DNA of 10,002 nucleotides. Source: Clostridia bacterium (GTDB lineage: Bacteria; Bacillota; Clostridia; Christensenellales; Aristaeellaceae). The stretch spans positions 1 to 10,002 of the forward strand of contig JAFPYA010000018.1 of the NCBI GenBank assembly GCA_017412445.1. The letters are read 5' to 3'. Both the position numbers and the translations under genes were made by a program. Under the pieces are notes generated by a model. It ran no database searches. It was given only the letters and a program-made list of their open reading frames with translations, and had not been told where the DNA came from. Every line of letters starts with the position of its first letter. The first letter of the stretch is position 1. Below are positions 1 to 5,994 of this stretch, piece by piece.

Positions 1-39
1 GATGGCGGTATCCTTGCCTACATCGGCAAGCAGCCGTAA
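1..39 (+). CDS. C-terminal end of an unidentified protein (partial)
   Basis: An open frame enters from the left edge and ends at TAA 37-39, giving the last 12 residues DGGILAYIGKQP. It is supported as a real gene end by the intrinsic terminator that begins about 20 bases after the stop. Too little is present to assign a family or function. Confidence 0.55.
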   Translation, partial: DGGILAYIGKQP

Positions 40-92
40 AAAAGCTTTTTCGGCTAATAAATCCTCGCATGTAAAGCTGCGGGGATTTTTTT
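32..92 (+). terminator. Rho-independent terminator of the left-edge gene
   Basis: The main hairpin pairs ATCCTCGCA (61-69) with TGCGGGGAT (78-86), a 9-bp stem with one T-G wobble and an 8-base loop, followed by a run of T to 92. A weaker hairpin sits just before it: AGCCG (32-36) with CGGCT (51-55), enclosing an A-run/T-run that overlaps the stop codon. The second hairpin with its T tract is the likely working terminator. Confidence 0.85.
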
Positions 93-129
93 GTATAAAA
101 ACTCATCCCCACGCCGATGCGCGGGGATG
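93..129 (-). terminator. Rho-independent terminator of the minus-strand membrane protein gene
   Basis: An inverted repeat at 104-114 and 119-129 forms an 11-bp stem with one mismatch and a 4-base loop. Read on the minus strand it is followed by five T (complement of 97-101). It lies 16 bases beyond the stop of the gene at 145-669 and faces the plus-strand terminator at 61-92, so the two units converge here. Confidence 0.75.
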
Positions 130-144
130 AAGCAGGGCCTGAGC

Positions 145-669
145 TTATCTTCTGCCCATGCCACCGGGACCGCCTAAGCCGCCGGGGCCGCCCATGCCAC
201 CGCGTCCGCCCTTGTTGCGGCTGCGGGGAGCCGGGGAGGGAGCGGTCCTTACGGGGCCGGCAGCGGGCTTCGGCGCAGCGGGCCTTGCGGGAGCGGGTCT
301 GGGCGCAGCCGGGCGCGCTATCGGGGAGACTCTGCGGCCTACAGGTCTGGGCGCGGGCATCGGGCCGGTCACGGGACGGGGACCCAGGGGTGCGCCCCTG
401 AGCCTTGCCGGGCGCGGTCTGGCCGGGGGACGGTAGCCGCGTACCGCAGGTACGAACAGCAGCGGCGCAACGATCCTGAGCGCCAGCGAGGTGATGCCCA
501 CGGCATAAAAGCCAAGGCTGTTCATGTAGGGCATGTCGATGTAGGGAATATACTTGTCATCGATTTGCGCGGCGAACTCGGGGTAATCCGTAATTTCCAT
601 GGTCTCGAAATTGCGTATGTAGTCATAATCACCAAAGCCGTTGTTTCTCTGAAACACGTAATGCGCCAT
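145..669 (-). CDS. Unknown one-helix membrane protein with Pro/Ala/Arg-rich and Gly-rich tail
   Basis: No family is recognised for this 174-residue protein. Residues 1-49 are polar, acidic and tyrosine-rich (DYDYIRN, DDKYIPYIDMPYMN). Residues about 51-77 form one hydrophobic segment (SLGFYAVGITSLALRIVAPL...), a likely membrane helix. Residues 79-150 are almost entirely Pro, Ala, Arg and Gly, and the last 24 residues are Gly-rich with repeated GGMGG/GGLGG units. It has no cleavable signal peptide; the helix is internal. The start is well supported: ATG at 669 is preceded on the minus strand by GGAGGAGG about 7 bases upstream, and an extended -10 promoter lies beyond that. It has its own terminator, so it is a single-gene unit. 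The basic proline-rich tail suggests a flexible, possibly nucleic-acid- or wall-binding region, but that is inference from composition only. The GC-rich tail also creates long open frames on the opposite strand, which I judge to be shadows. Confidence 0.75.
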   Translation of the reverse strand: MAHYVFQRNNGFGDYDYIRNFETMEITDYPEFAAQIDDKYIPYIDMPYMNSLGFYAVGITSLALRIVAPLLFVPAVRGYRPPARPRPARLRGAPLGPRPVTGPMPAPRPVGRRVSPIARPAAPRPAPARPAAPKPAAGPVRTAPSPAPRSRNKGGRGGMGGPGGLGGPGGMGRR

Positions 670-715
670 ACCAAAACCTCCTCCGATTTTTGCGCGGTTT
701 CACGCTGTTGCAAGC

Positions 716-744
716 ATTATAACACATCTTTAACCGCTTGAACA
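716..744 (-). promoter_or_regulatory. Extended -10 promoter for the minus-strand membrane protein gene
   Basis: On the minus strand TATAAT (complement of 716-721) is preceded by TGT, making a TGnTATAAT extended -10. The -35 at the 17-base spacing (complement of 739-744, TGTTCA) is weak, which is usual for extended -10 promoters. The start codon lies about 47 bases downstream of the -10. Confidence 0.65.
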
Positions 745-934
745 GGGGTAAATGTAAAATAATTTGCATATAAATACAAAATTGCGCCTGAGGCGCGGCC
801 TTATACACGCGCCGCGATTGGATATGACTGCGCTGCGAGCGCGTTATCACAAAATGATGCGAGCCGCAGGAATGCATCACGGCACAAATTGTAAATATAT
901 TGTTAGGATAATGGGTGTGTACATAATACTCATA

Positions 935-962
935 TTGACATTTGTATATAATATGTTATAAT
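935..962 (+). promoter_or_regulatory. Near-consensus sigma-A promoter of the ABC transporter operon
   Basis: TTGACA at 935-940 and TATAAT at 957-962 are both perfect consensus boxes with a 16-base spacer, and TGT directly before the -10 extends it. Transcription should begin near 969, giving a leader of about 30 bases before ATG 1000. The Shine-Dalgarno region is AGTGGGGGA (986-994). I see no clear operator overlapping the core boxes. Confidence 0.85.
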
Positions 963-999
963 CTTAGCAAAAGAACAATTTAATGAGTGGGGGATTGTC

Positions 1000-2502
1000 A
1001 TGGCGGAAAAACTGCTGGAAATGAGACACATCACCAAAATATTCCCCGGTGTCAAGGCGTTGGACGGCGTGAATTTTGATCTGAATCCGGGCGAGATTCA
1101 TGCTATTGTGGGCGAGAACGGCGCGGGCAAATCCACCTTTATAAAGGTGCTGACCGGCGTTCATCAGCCTGACGGCGGCGAGATTATACTTGACGGCAAG
1201 CCTATCACCATGAGCAACCCTAACGTCGCTCTCCATCGCGGGATAGCCGCGATATATCAGCACGCGGCATCATATCCCGATTTATCTGTCGCGGAAAACA
1301 TATTCATAGGCCACGAATTCAAAATCGGGCCGTTCATCAGCTGGCGCAAGGCGAACAGCGAAGCAAAAAAGCTGCTCGATTCCATAGGCGCCAATTTCGC
1401 GCCTACCGCAAGCGTAGGCGCTTTAAGCGTGGCTCAGCAGCAAATGGTTGAAATCGCCAAGGCCTTAAGCCAAAACGCCCGCATACTTATAATGGACGAG
1501 CCTACGGCGGCACTGAGCAAAAAAGAAAGCGAGGAGCTTTACAACATAGCGCGCGGCCTTCGCGACAAGGGCGTGGCCATAATACTCATCTCCCACCGAT
1601 TCGAAGACATTTTCGGCCTGGCCGACAGGTGCACGGTGTTCCGCGACGCGCACTACATAGGCACCTGGCCTATTGAAGAAGTTGATGAAAACAAGCTCGT
1701 GCACTACATGGTGGGGCATGAGATAGAGCACTATTATCCCGAGCGCACGCCAAATCCGGGCGCGGAGGTGCTTCGAGTAGAGAACCTCTGCCGTACCGGT
1801 TACTTCAGAGATATAAACCTGAACCTCAGAGCGGGCGAAATAGTCGGTCTTACTGGCCTCGTGGGCGCGGGACGCACCGAGGTGGTCGAGGCTGTCTGCG
1901 GCGTTACGCAATTCGACTCGGGCAAGGTTTACGTGGACGGTAAGCAGCAGTGCTTCCGCGATCCCAAATTCGCTATGGCCAATGGCATAGGCCTCCTGCC
2001 GGAGGACAGGCAGAAGCAGGGCTTGCTCCTGCCCTGGTCGATTTGCAGGAACATATCGCTGCCGATACTGCGAAAGTGCTCCAAGGCAGGTATATTTGTA
2101 TCAAACGCCGCCGAGGAAAGGATAGGTAACGAGCAAAAGGAGCTTCTCTCCATAAAAGCACCCACCATAGAGACCTCCTCGGGTTCGCTTTCGGGCGGCA
2201 ATCAGCAAAAGGTCGTCATTTCAAAACAGTTGGCGGCGTCCAGCCACATCATCATACTTGATGAGCCCACCAAGGGCGTTGATATAGGCAGCAAAGCCGC
2301 CATATATCAGCTTATGGCGGAGCTGACAAAGCAGGGCATAGGCATACTCATGATTTCGAGCGAAATGCCGGAGGTCATGAATATGTCAGACCGCATTTAC
2401 GTGATGAGCGAGGGCAGGATAACGAAGGAGTTTACCGACGTCAGGCATCTGACCCAGCAGGAGATTCTTTCGGCCGCGATGCCTCAGGAAAGGGGTGCCT
2501 GA
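1000..2502 (+). CDS. Sugar ABC importer ATPase, double-NBD type (RbsA/MglA/RhaT/LsrA family)
   Basis: This 500-residue protein is the energising subunit of a carbohydrate-type ABC importer (CUT2 class), with two fused nucleotide-binding domains at the usual length. Domain 1 has Walker A GENGAGKST (38-46), Q-loop Q87, signature LSVAQQQ (142-148), Walker B ILIMDEP (162-168) and H-loop H199. Domain 2 has a degenerate Walker A GLVGAGRT (286-293, lysine replaced by arginine), signature LSGGNQQ (397-403), Walker B IIILDEP (417-423) and serine in place of the switch histidine (ISSE). A degenerate second site is normal in this family. The segment ISHRFEDIFGLADRCTVFRD resembles the rhamnose/AI-2 branch more than RbsA, judged from memory. 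The gene is first in the operon, with ATG 1000 behind a purine-rich ribosome site. The next gene starts 2 bases after its stop, implying translational coupling. Substrate is not determined by this subunit. Confidence 0.93.
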   Translation: MAEKLLEMRHITKIFPGVKALDGVNFDLNPGEIHAIVGENGAGKSTFIKVLTGVHQPDGGEIILDGKPITMSNPNVALHRGIAAIYQHAASYPDLSVAENIFIGHEFKIGPFISWRKANSEAKKLLDSIGANFAPTASVGALSVAQQQMVEIAKALSQNARILIMDEPTAALSKKESEELYNIARGLRDKGVAIILISHRFEDIFGLADRCTVFRDAHYIGTWPIEEVDENKLVHYMVGHEIEHYYPERTPNPGAEVLRVENLCRTGYFRDINLNLRAGEIVGLTGLVGAGRTEVVEAVCGVTQFDSGKVYVDGKQQCFRDPKFAMANGIGLLPEDRQKQGLLLPWSICRNISLPILRKCSKAGIFVSNAAEERIGNEQKELLSIKAPTIETSSGSLSGGNQQKVVISKQLAASSHIIILDEPTKGVDIGSKAAIYQLMAELTKQGIGILMISSEMPEVMNMSDRIYVMSEGRITKEFTDVRHLTQQEILSAAMPQERGA

Positions 2503-2504
2503 AC

Positions 2505-3548
2505 ATGAGCGAAATGAACAATAAGGCGTCGAAGCAAAGTCCAAAGGCAAAGAAGAAATTCGACTTCCTCACCTTTGTGGTGGAGCACAGAGAGATACCG
2601 CTGCTTGCTGTGCTGGCGTTGCTGCTCATAGTGGTCACGCTGTTCATACCCACATACCTTAAAGATAACTACGTCACCATACTCAGAAACAGCTCAATCA
2701 ACCTCGTCATGGCGGCGGGCATGCTGTGCGTGCTTTTGATAGGCTCTATCGATATATCGGTCGCCGCGGTGCTGGAGCTGGCTGCCGTGGTGGCCGGCGT
2801 GCTGATGCGAGGCGGCCAGGTCAGCTCGATCTTAGGCATGTTCGCAATTGGTATAGGCATAGGTATCATAGCGGGCCTTATAAATGGCACGCTCGTTTCC
2901 TTCGGGCGCGTGCTTCCTATTATCGTCACGCTGGGCATGACGTACCTTGCCCGCGGCCTGATACCCATGAATTTCCTCCTTGGTATGGAAAAAATCTCTT
3001 CCATAGACCTCGTGGACCCGTTCAAGAGCTTCATACTTCAGCCGGTGCTGGGCATCCCGCTTATAGTATATATAGCGCTGGCGGTGGTATTGATAATAGG
3101 CCTGTTTCTCAAATACACCACGGTCGGCCGCTCCATATATGCCACCGGCTCAAACCCGGAAGCCGCACAGATGCGCGGCGTGAAGGTCAAGTGGATAAAG
3201 GTGCTGGCGCACGTCATCTGCGGCGCCACGGCGGGCATGGCGGGCATTATGCGCCTCGGCTTCTATAACGCCATCGAAAAGAACGCGGCTACCGGTCAGG
3301 AAATGTACGTGATAGCGGCCTGCGTGCTGGGCGGCGTGAGCGTAATGGGCGGCTACGGCAAGATAACCGGCGTGGTGGTGGGCGCGATACTCGTGGCCAC
3401 TATCGACTCCGCTATACCTCAGCTCTTTACGGGTCAGACCATGATGACTGACCTGTTCAAGGGCCTGTTGATACTTGCGGCAATTCTTCTCAACGTGCTC
3501 GTGCAGCGCGCCACCAACAAGAGAAATCTGCTGGGGAGGGGCATCTGA
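2505..3548 (+). CDS. Sugar ABC importer permease subunit 1 (BPD_transp_2 / RbsC-type)
   Basis: This 347-residue polytopic inner-membrane protein forms half of the importer channel. After a basic cytoplasmic N terminus (residues 1-30, many Lys) there are about 8-10 hydrophobic segments, starting with IPLLAVLALLLIVVTLFI (31-48). Family hallmarks are LIGSIDISVAAVLELAA (78-94), LINGTLVSFGRVLPIIVTLG (125-144), the cytoplasmic coupling region GRSIYATGSNPEAAQMRGV (208-226) and GGVSVMGGYGKITGVVVGA (276-294). ATG 2505 follows the ATPase stop by two bases, with AGGAAAGGGGTG as ribosome site. Its stop overlaps the start of the next permease by one base. Together with permease 2 it should form a heterodimer. 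Confidence in class is high; substrate is unknown. Confidence 0.92.
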   Translation: MSEMNNKASKQSPKAKKKFDFLTFVVEHREIPLLAVLALLLIVVTLFIPTYLKDNYVTILRNSSINLVMAAGMLCVLLIGSIDISVAAVLELAAVVAGVLMRGGQVSSILGMFAIGIGIGIIAGLINGTLVSFGRVLPIIVTLGMTYLARGLIPMNFLLGMEKISSIDLVDPFKSFILQPVLGIPLIVYIALAVVLIIGLFLKYTTVGRSIYATGSNPEAAQMRGVKVKWIKVLAHVICGATAGMAGIMRLGFYNAIEKNAATGQEMYVIAACVLGGVSVMGGYGKITGVVVGAILVATIDSAIPQLFTGQTMMTDLFKGLLILAAILLNVLVQRATNKRNLLGRGI

Positions 3549-4705
3549 TGAAACAGAAGAAGATATGTCAGCGGCTGATTCGCTGGGAAACGATGCTGGT
3601 CGTGCTGCTGATAGTGCTGTGGGTGGTATTCGACCTCAAGGATGCAGCCAGCCAATCCGCAGATATTGCAAATCGCAAGCGCACCATTAAAGACGTATTC
3701 AATCTACCCAACATGATTTCGGGCATCGGCCCATACATGCTCTACGGCTTTATGGCGCTCGGCATGACGCTGATACTCGGCATGGGCGGCATAGACATTT
3801 CAATCGGCGCCATAGGCGCGATGTCCGCGGCGGTGATGGCCGTGTGCTACGGCGTATTCAAAAGCGCTATGAATCCATCACTTGCCCTGGTGCTTTCCGC
3901 CGTATGCTGCCTTATTACAGGCGCGGCCTGCGGACTGCTTAACGGTGCGCTTATAACCCGTTTCCGCGAGTTGTTCCCGATGATAATAACTCTGGGCACT
4001 CAGCTTTTGTACAGGGGTCTTACCTACCTGCTTATAGGCGGCAAGCCCATACAGTACAAGGATGACACGGTCTGGGAAAGCCTGAAAATGCTTTACAACG
4101 GCTCAATCAAGGTCGAGTATTCCGAAAAAGTATTAAAGATGGCCAAAGGCGCCACAGAGCCGACAGAGAGCTATATCACCTCCACCATGAGCATACCAAA
4201 CATACTGTTATGGTTTTTTGCGTTCGCTCTGATATTCTTTGTGTTCCTTCATCTGACCAAATGGGGCAGGCAGCTTTTCGCCATAGGCACCAATCGCGAG
4301 GCTTCGAGGCTTTCGGGCGTGAGGGTCGCAAATTTTGAACTGATAATGTACATGATTTGCGGCATCACTGCGGCCATATCCGGCATGTTCTACATCGGTT
4401 CGGCATCGGGTACCATGAGAGCTGACGCGCTTAAGGGCTACGAAATGTACGCTATCGCCGCGGTCGTTCTGGGAGGCTTCTCCACCAACGGAGGCACGGG
4501 CAACATAATAGGCGTCATATTATCCATGTTCGTGTTCGCGGTCATGAAAAAAGGCATGGGCACCGTTTTCCTGCTTATCGAAAACGCCATGGATCTGGCG
4601 GTGGGCGTCGTGCTTATCGTGGCAAGCCTGCTGCCCAACATACTTGAAGACATCAGCATTAAGCGCAGGCTGCACAGGCAGCACAAGGAAGCCGCGCTTT
4701 CATAA
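3548..4705 (+). CDS. Sugar ABC importer permease subunit 2 (BPD_transp_2 / RbsC-type)
   Basis: This 385-residue polytopic membrane protein is the second channel subunit. Shared family motifs are LGMGGIDISIGAIGAMSAA (77-95), GLLNGALITRFRELFPMIITLG (129-150), the coupling region GRQLFAIGTNREASRLSGV (240-258) and GGFSTNGGTGNIIGVILS (309-326). It is about 40 residues longer than permease 1. Part of the excess is a polar, charged loop at about 168-212 (YKDDTVWESLK ... ATEPTESYI) between membrane segments, where permease 1 has a shorter, less polar stretch. By family topology this loop is probably outside the membrane, where it could contact the binding protein; that is inference. The C terminus is basic. 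ATG 3548 overlaps the preceding TGA by one base (TGATG) with GGAGGGG (3535-3541) six bases upstream, so start and coupling are well supported. Confidence 0.92.
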   Translation: MKQKKICQRLIRWETMLVVLLIVLWVVFDLKDAASQSADIANRKRTIKDVFNLPNMISGIGPYMLYGFMALGMTLILGMGGIDISIGAIGAMSAAVMAVCYGVFKSAMNPSLALVLSAVCCLITGAACGLLNGALITRFRELFPMIITLGTQLLYRGLTYLLIGGKPIQYKDDTVWESLKMLYNGSIKVEYSEKVLKMAKGATEPTESYITSTMSIPNILLWFFAFALIFFVFLHLTKWGRQLFAIGTNREASRLSGVRVANFELIMYMICGITAAISGMFYIGSASGTMRADALKGYEMYAIAAVVLGGFSTNGGTGNIIGVILSMFVFAVMKKGMGTVFLLIENAMDLAVGVVLIVASLLPNILEDISIKRRLHRQHKEAALS

Positions 4706-4710
4706 GGGAT

Positions 4711-4735
4711 ATTCAACCGGTTGGAGCCGGTGAAT
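4711..4735 (+). promoter_or_regulatory. Intergenic mRNA stem-loop before the binding-protein gene
   Basis: ATTCA-A-CCGG (4711-4720) pairs with CCGGTGAAT (4727-4735): nine base pairs with one bulged A and a six-base loop. No T tract follows, so it is not a standard terminator. It lies six bases after the permease 2 stop and 23 before the binding-protein start. This position suits an RNA-stability or processing element that raises binding-protein mRNA over the upstream genes (inference). Confidence 0.55.
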
Positions 4736-4742
4736 AATAAAC

Positions 4743-4750
4743 AAGGAGGT
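4743..4750 (+). promoter_or_regulatory. Consensus ribosome binding site of the binding-protein gene
   Basis: AAGGAGGT is a near-perfect anti-Shine-Dalgarno match, eight bases before ATG 4758. It is the strongest site in the operon, in keeping with the need for excess binding protein over membrane subunits. Confidence 0.85.
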
Positions 4751-4757
4751 ATACCCC

Positions 4758-5777
4758 ATGAAGAAGATTTTATCTGTCGTGCTGGCGCTCGTGTTCTGCT
4801 TTGCGCTGATGAGCGCAGCCACCGCCGAAAAGGCCGGCGAAGGCCTTACCATCGGCATCGTCTACAAGCAGAGCGGCAACGCCTATTTCCAGGCCGGTGT
4901 GTCCGGCTTCGAGAAGGCCGCCGAGGAGCTGGGCTTCACGCTCATGCATGACGGCCCCAGCGACAGCTCCAATGACGGCCAGGAGCGCATCATCCGCAAC
5001 TACATCGACCTGGGCGTAGACATCCTTTGCATCTCAGCAAACGATGCCGCGGGCCTCGTGGACGTGTGCAACGAAGCCAGAGCGCAGGGCATCATCGTCC
5101 TGTCCTGGGATGCCAAGGTTGACGCCGAAGGACGCGACCTCGACATCGAGCCTGCTTCCGCCAAGGCCATAGGCGTACAGCAGCTGGAATCCATCGCGGA
5201 GACCATGGGCTATGAAGGCAAGCTGGCTATCGTATCCGCCGGCGCCACGGCCCCCAACCAGAACCTGTGGATCAAGTACATCGAAGAGGAGCTCGAGGCA
5301 AACGAGGCCTACTCCAAGATTGAATATCTGGGCGTTGTGTACGGCGACGATGACTACTCCAAGAGCTACGACGTCACCAAGGCACTCATCGACAAGTATC
5401 CCGACCTTAAGGGTCTGATCGTGCCCACCACCAACGGCGGTCCCGCTGTTGCAAAGTGCATACAGGACGAAGGCAAGGTAGGCCAGATCAAGATGACCGG
5501 TCTGACCCTCGCTTCCGACATGGCCGATTACATCAAGGCCGGCATCGCGGACGCGACCTTCCTGTGGAACCCCATCGAGCTGGGCTATGTGTCCGCTTAC
5601 GTGGGCGTTGCCCTTGCCAATGAAGAGCTGACTGCCGAAGTCGGCGCCACCATAGAGGTTCCCGGCTTTGAAGGCCTCGAGATCATCGAGTCCGATGACG
5701 GCGGTCTGATCCTTTACCTCAACAAGCTCAACCCCTTCACCGCCGAGACCGTCGATGCCTGGGTTGACATCCTGTAA
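4758..5777 (+). CDS. Sugar-binding protein of the ABC importer (RhaS/LsrB branch, periplasmic-binding type I)
   Basis: This 339-residue secreted protein captures substrate for the importer. Residues 1-23 are a signal peptide (MKK, hydrophobic core, SAATA) with a likely cleavage before E24. A cysteine occurs at 14, but its context (LVFC) is not a good lipobox, so lipid anchoring is unsupported. The mature part is a two-lobed type I binding fold, starting TIGIVYKQSGNAYF. Features recalled from RhaS/LsrB proteins are HDGPSDSS (64-71), SWDAK (116-120), ATAPNQNLW (163-171), VYGDDDYSKSY (194-204), VPTTNG (222-227) and LWNPIELGY (269-277). Against the E. coli LsrB AI-2 contacts as I recall them, K37, D118, Q168 and P223 are kept, while the aspartate is N167 and the alanine is T225. 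Overall it looks closer to rhamnose-binding RhaS. ATC replaces ATA as the main isoleucine codon, unlike the upstream genes. Importer role is sure; ligand is not. Confidence 0.9.
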   Translation: MKKILSVVLALVFCFALMSAATAEKAGEGLTIGIVYKQSGNAYFQAGVSGFEKAAEELGFTLMHDGPSDSSNDGQERIIRNYIDLGVDILCISANDAAGLVDVCNEARAQGIIVLSWDAKVDAEGRDLDIEPASAKAIGVQQLESIAETMGYEGKLAIVSAGATAPNQNLWIKYIEEELEANEAYSKIEYLGVVYGDDDYSKSYDVTKALIDKYPDLKGLIVPTTNGGPAVAKCIQDEGKVGQIKMTGLTLASDMADYIKAGIADATFLWNPIELGYVSAYVGVALANEELTAEVGATIEVPGFEGLEIIESDDGGLILYLNKLNPFTAETVDAWVDIL

Positions 5778-5798
5778 TTCATAATTATACGCATACTC

Positions 5799-5836
5799 TG
5801 CGCCGGAAGCCTGCCTGACTTCCGGCGCATGTTTTT
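5799..5836 (+). terminator. Rho-independent terminator of the ABC operon
   Basis: TGCGCCGGAAG (5799-5809) pairs perfectly with CTTCCGGCGCA (5819-5829), with a nine-base loop and then TGTTTTT (5830-5836). It lies 22 bases after the binding-protein stop and closes the operon before the citrate synthase promoter. Confidence 0.93.
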
Positions 5837-5936
5837 AAAAGTTAAAAGAAAATGCAGGATGACTTCGATTAAAAATTCAAATTAATGGCATATAACGTTA
5901 AATTTAGTCAAAATATCAATAACTGAAATATTTAGC

Positions 5937-5965
5937 TTGCAATTATACGCACTTTATGATATAAT
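5937..5965 (+). promoter_or_regulatory. Promoter of the citrate synthase gene
   Basis: TTGCAA (5937-5942) and TATAAT (5960-5965) are separated by 17 bases, and TGA directly before the -10 makes it an extended -10 promoter. Transcription should begin near 5972, giving a leader of about 23 bases. The region upstream (5837-5936) is AT-rich and contains the small palindrome TAACGTTA, with no clear regulator site. Confidence 0.85.
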
Positions 5966-5982
5966 TGCCTCCATCATCATCC

Positions 5983-5987
5983 GGAGG
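5983..5987 (+). promoter_or_regulatory. Ribosome binding site that fixes the citrate synthase start
   Basis: GGAGG ends seven bases before ATG 5995. The longer frame opens with a TTG inside the -10 box, upstream of the predicted transcription start, so ATG 5995 is the only workable start. Confidence 0.85.
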
Positions 5988-5994
5988 CATACAT

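Larger units (their letters stand above)
670..999. other. Divergent intergenic region between membrane protein gene and ABC operon
   Basis: This 330-base stretch has no convincing gene. It holds back-to-back promoters: a minus-strand one near 716-744 and a plus-strand one at 935-962. The middle contains short GC-rich inverted repeats: GCGCCT/AGGCGC (784-789 and 791-796), GGCGCG/CGCGCC (792-797 and 808-813) and GCGCT/AGCGC (830-834 and 838-842). They could be regulator sites or chance; they are not next to either core promoter. A 65-codon open frame at 764-961 has no ribosome binding site and runs through the operon promoter, so I do not call it. Confidence 0.6.

Noticed and set aside
158..436. 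Plus-strand proline/glycine-rich frame opposite the membrane protein tail
   Set aside because: It has no ribosome site and lies antisense to a gene with good promoter, start and terminator; the GC-rich repeats keep several frames open.
764..961. 65-codon plus-strand frame before the ABC operon
   Set aside because: It lacks a ribosome site and runs through the -35 and -10 boxes of the operon promoter.
2726..3268. 180-codon plus-strand frame inside permease 1
   Set aside because: Out-of-frame shadow of a well supported permease gene, with Arg/His/Gly-rich translation and no start signal.
5783..5951. 11-base direct repeat AATTATACGCA at 5783-5793 and 5941-5951
   Set aside because: Short and AT-rich; repeats of this length are expected by chance in a 10-kb window.
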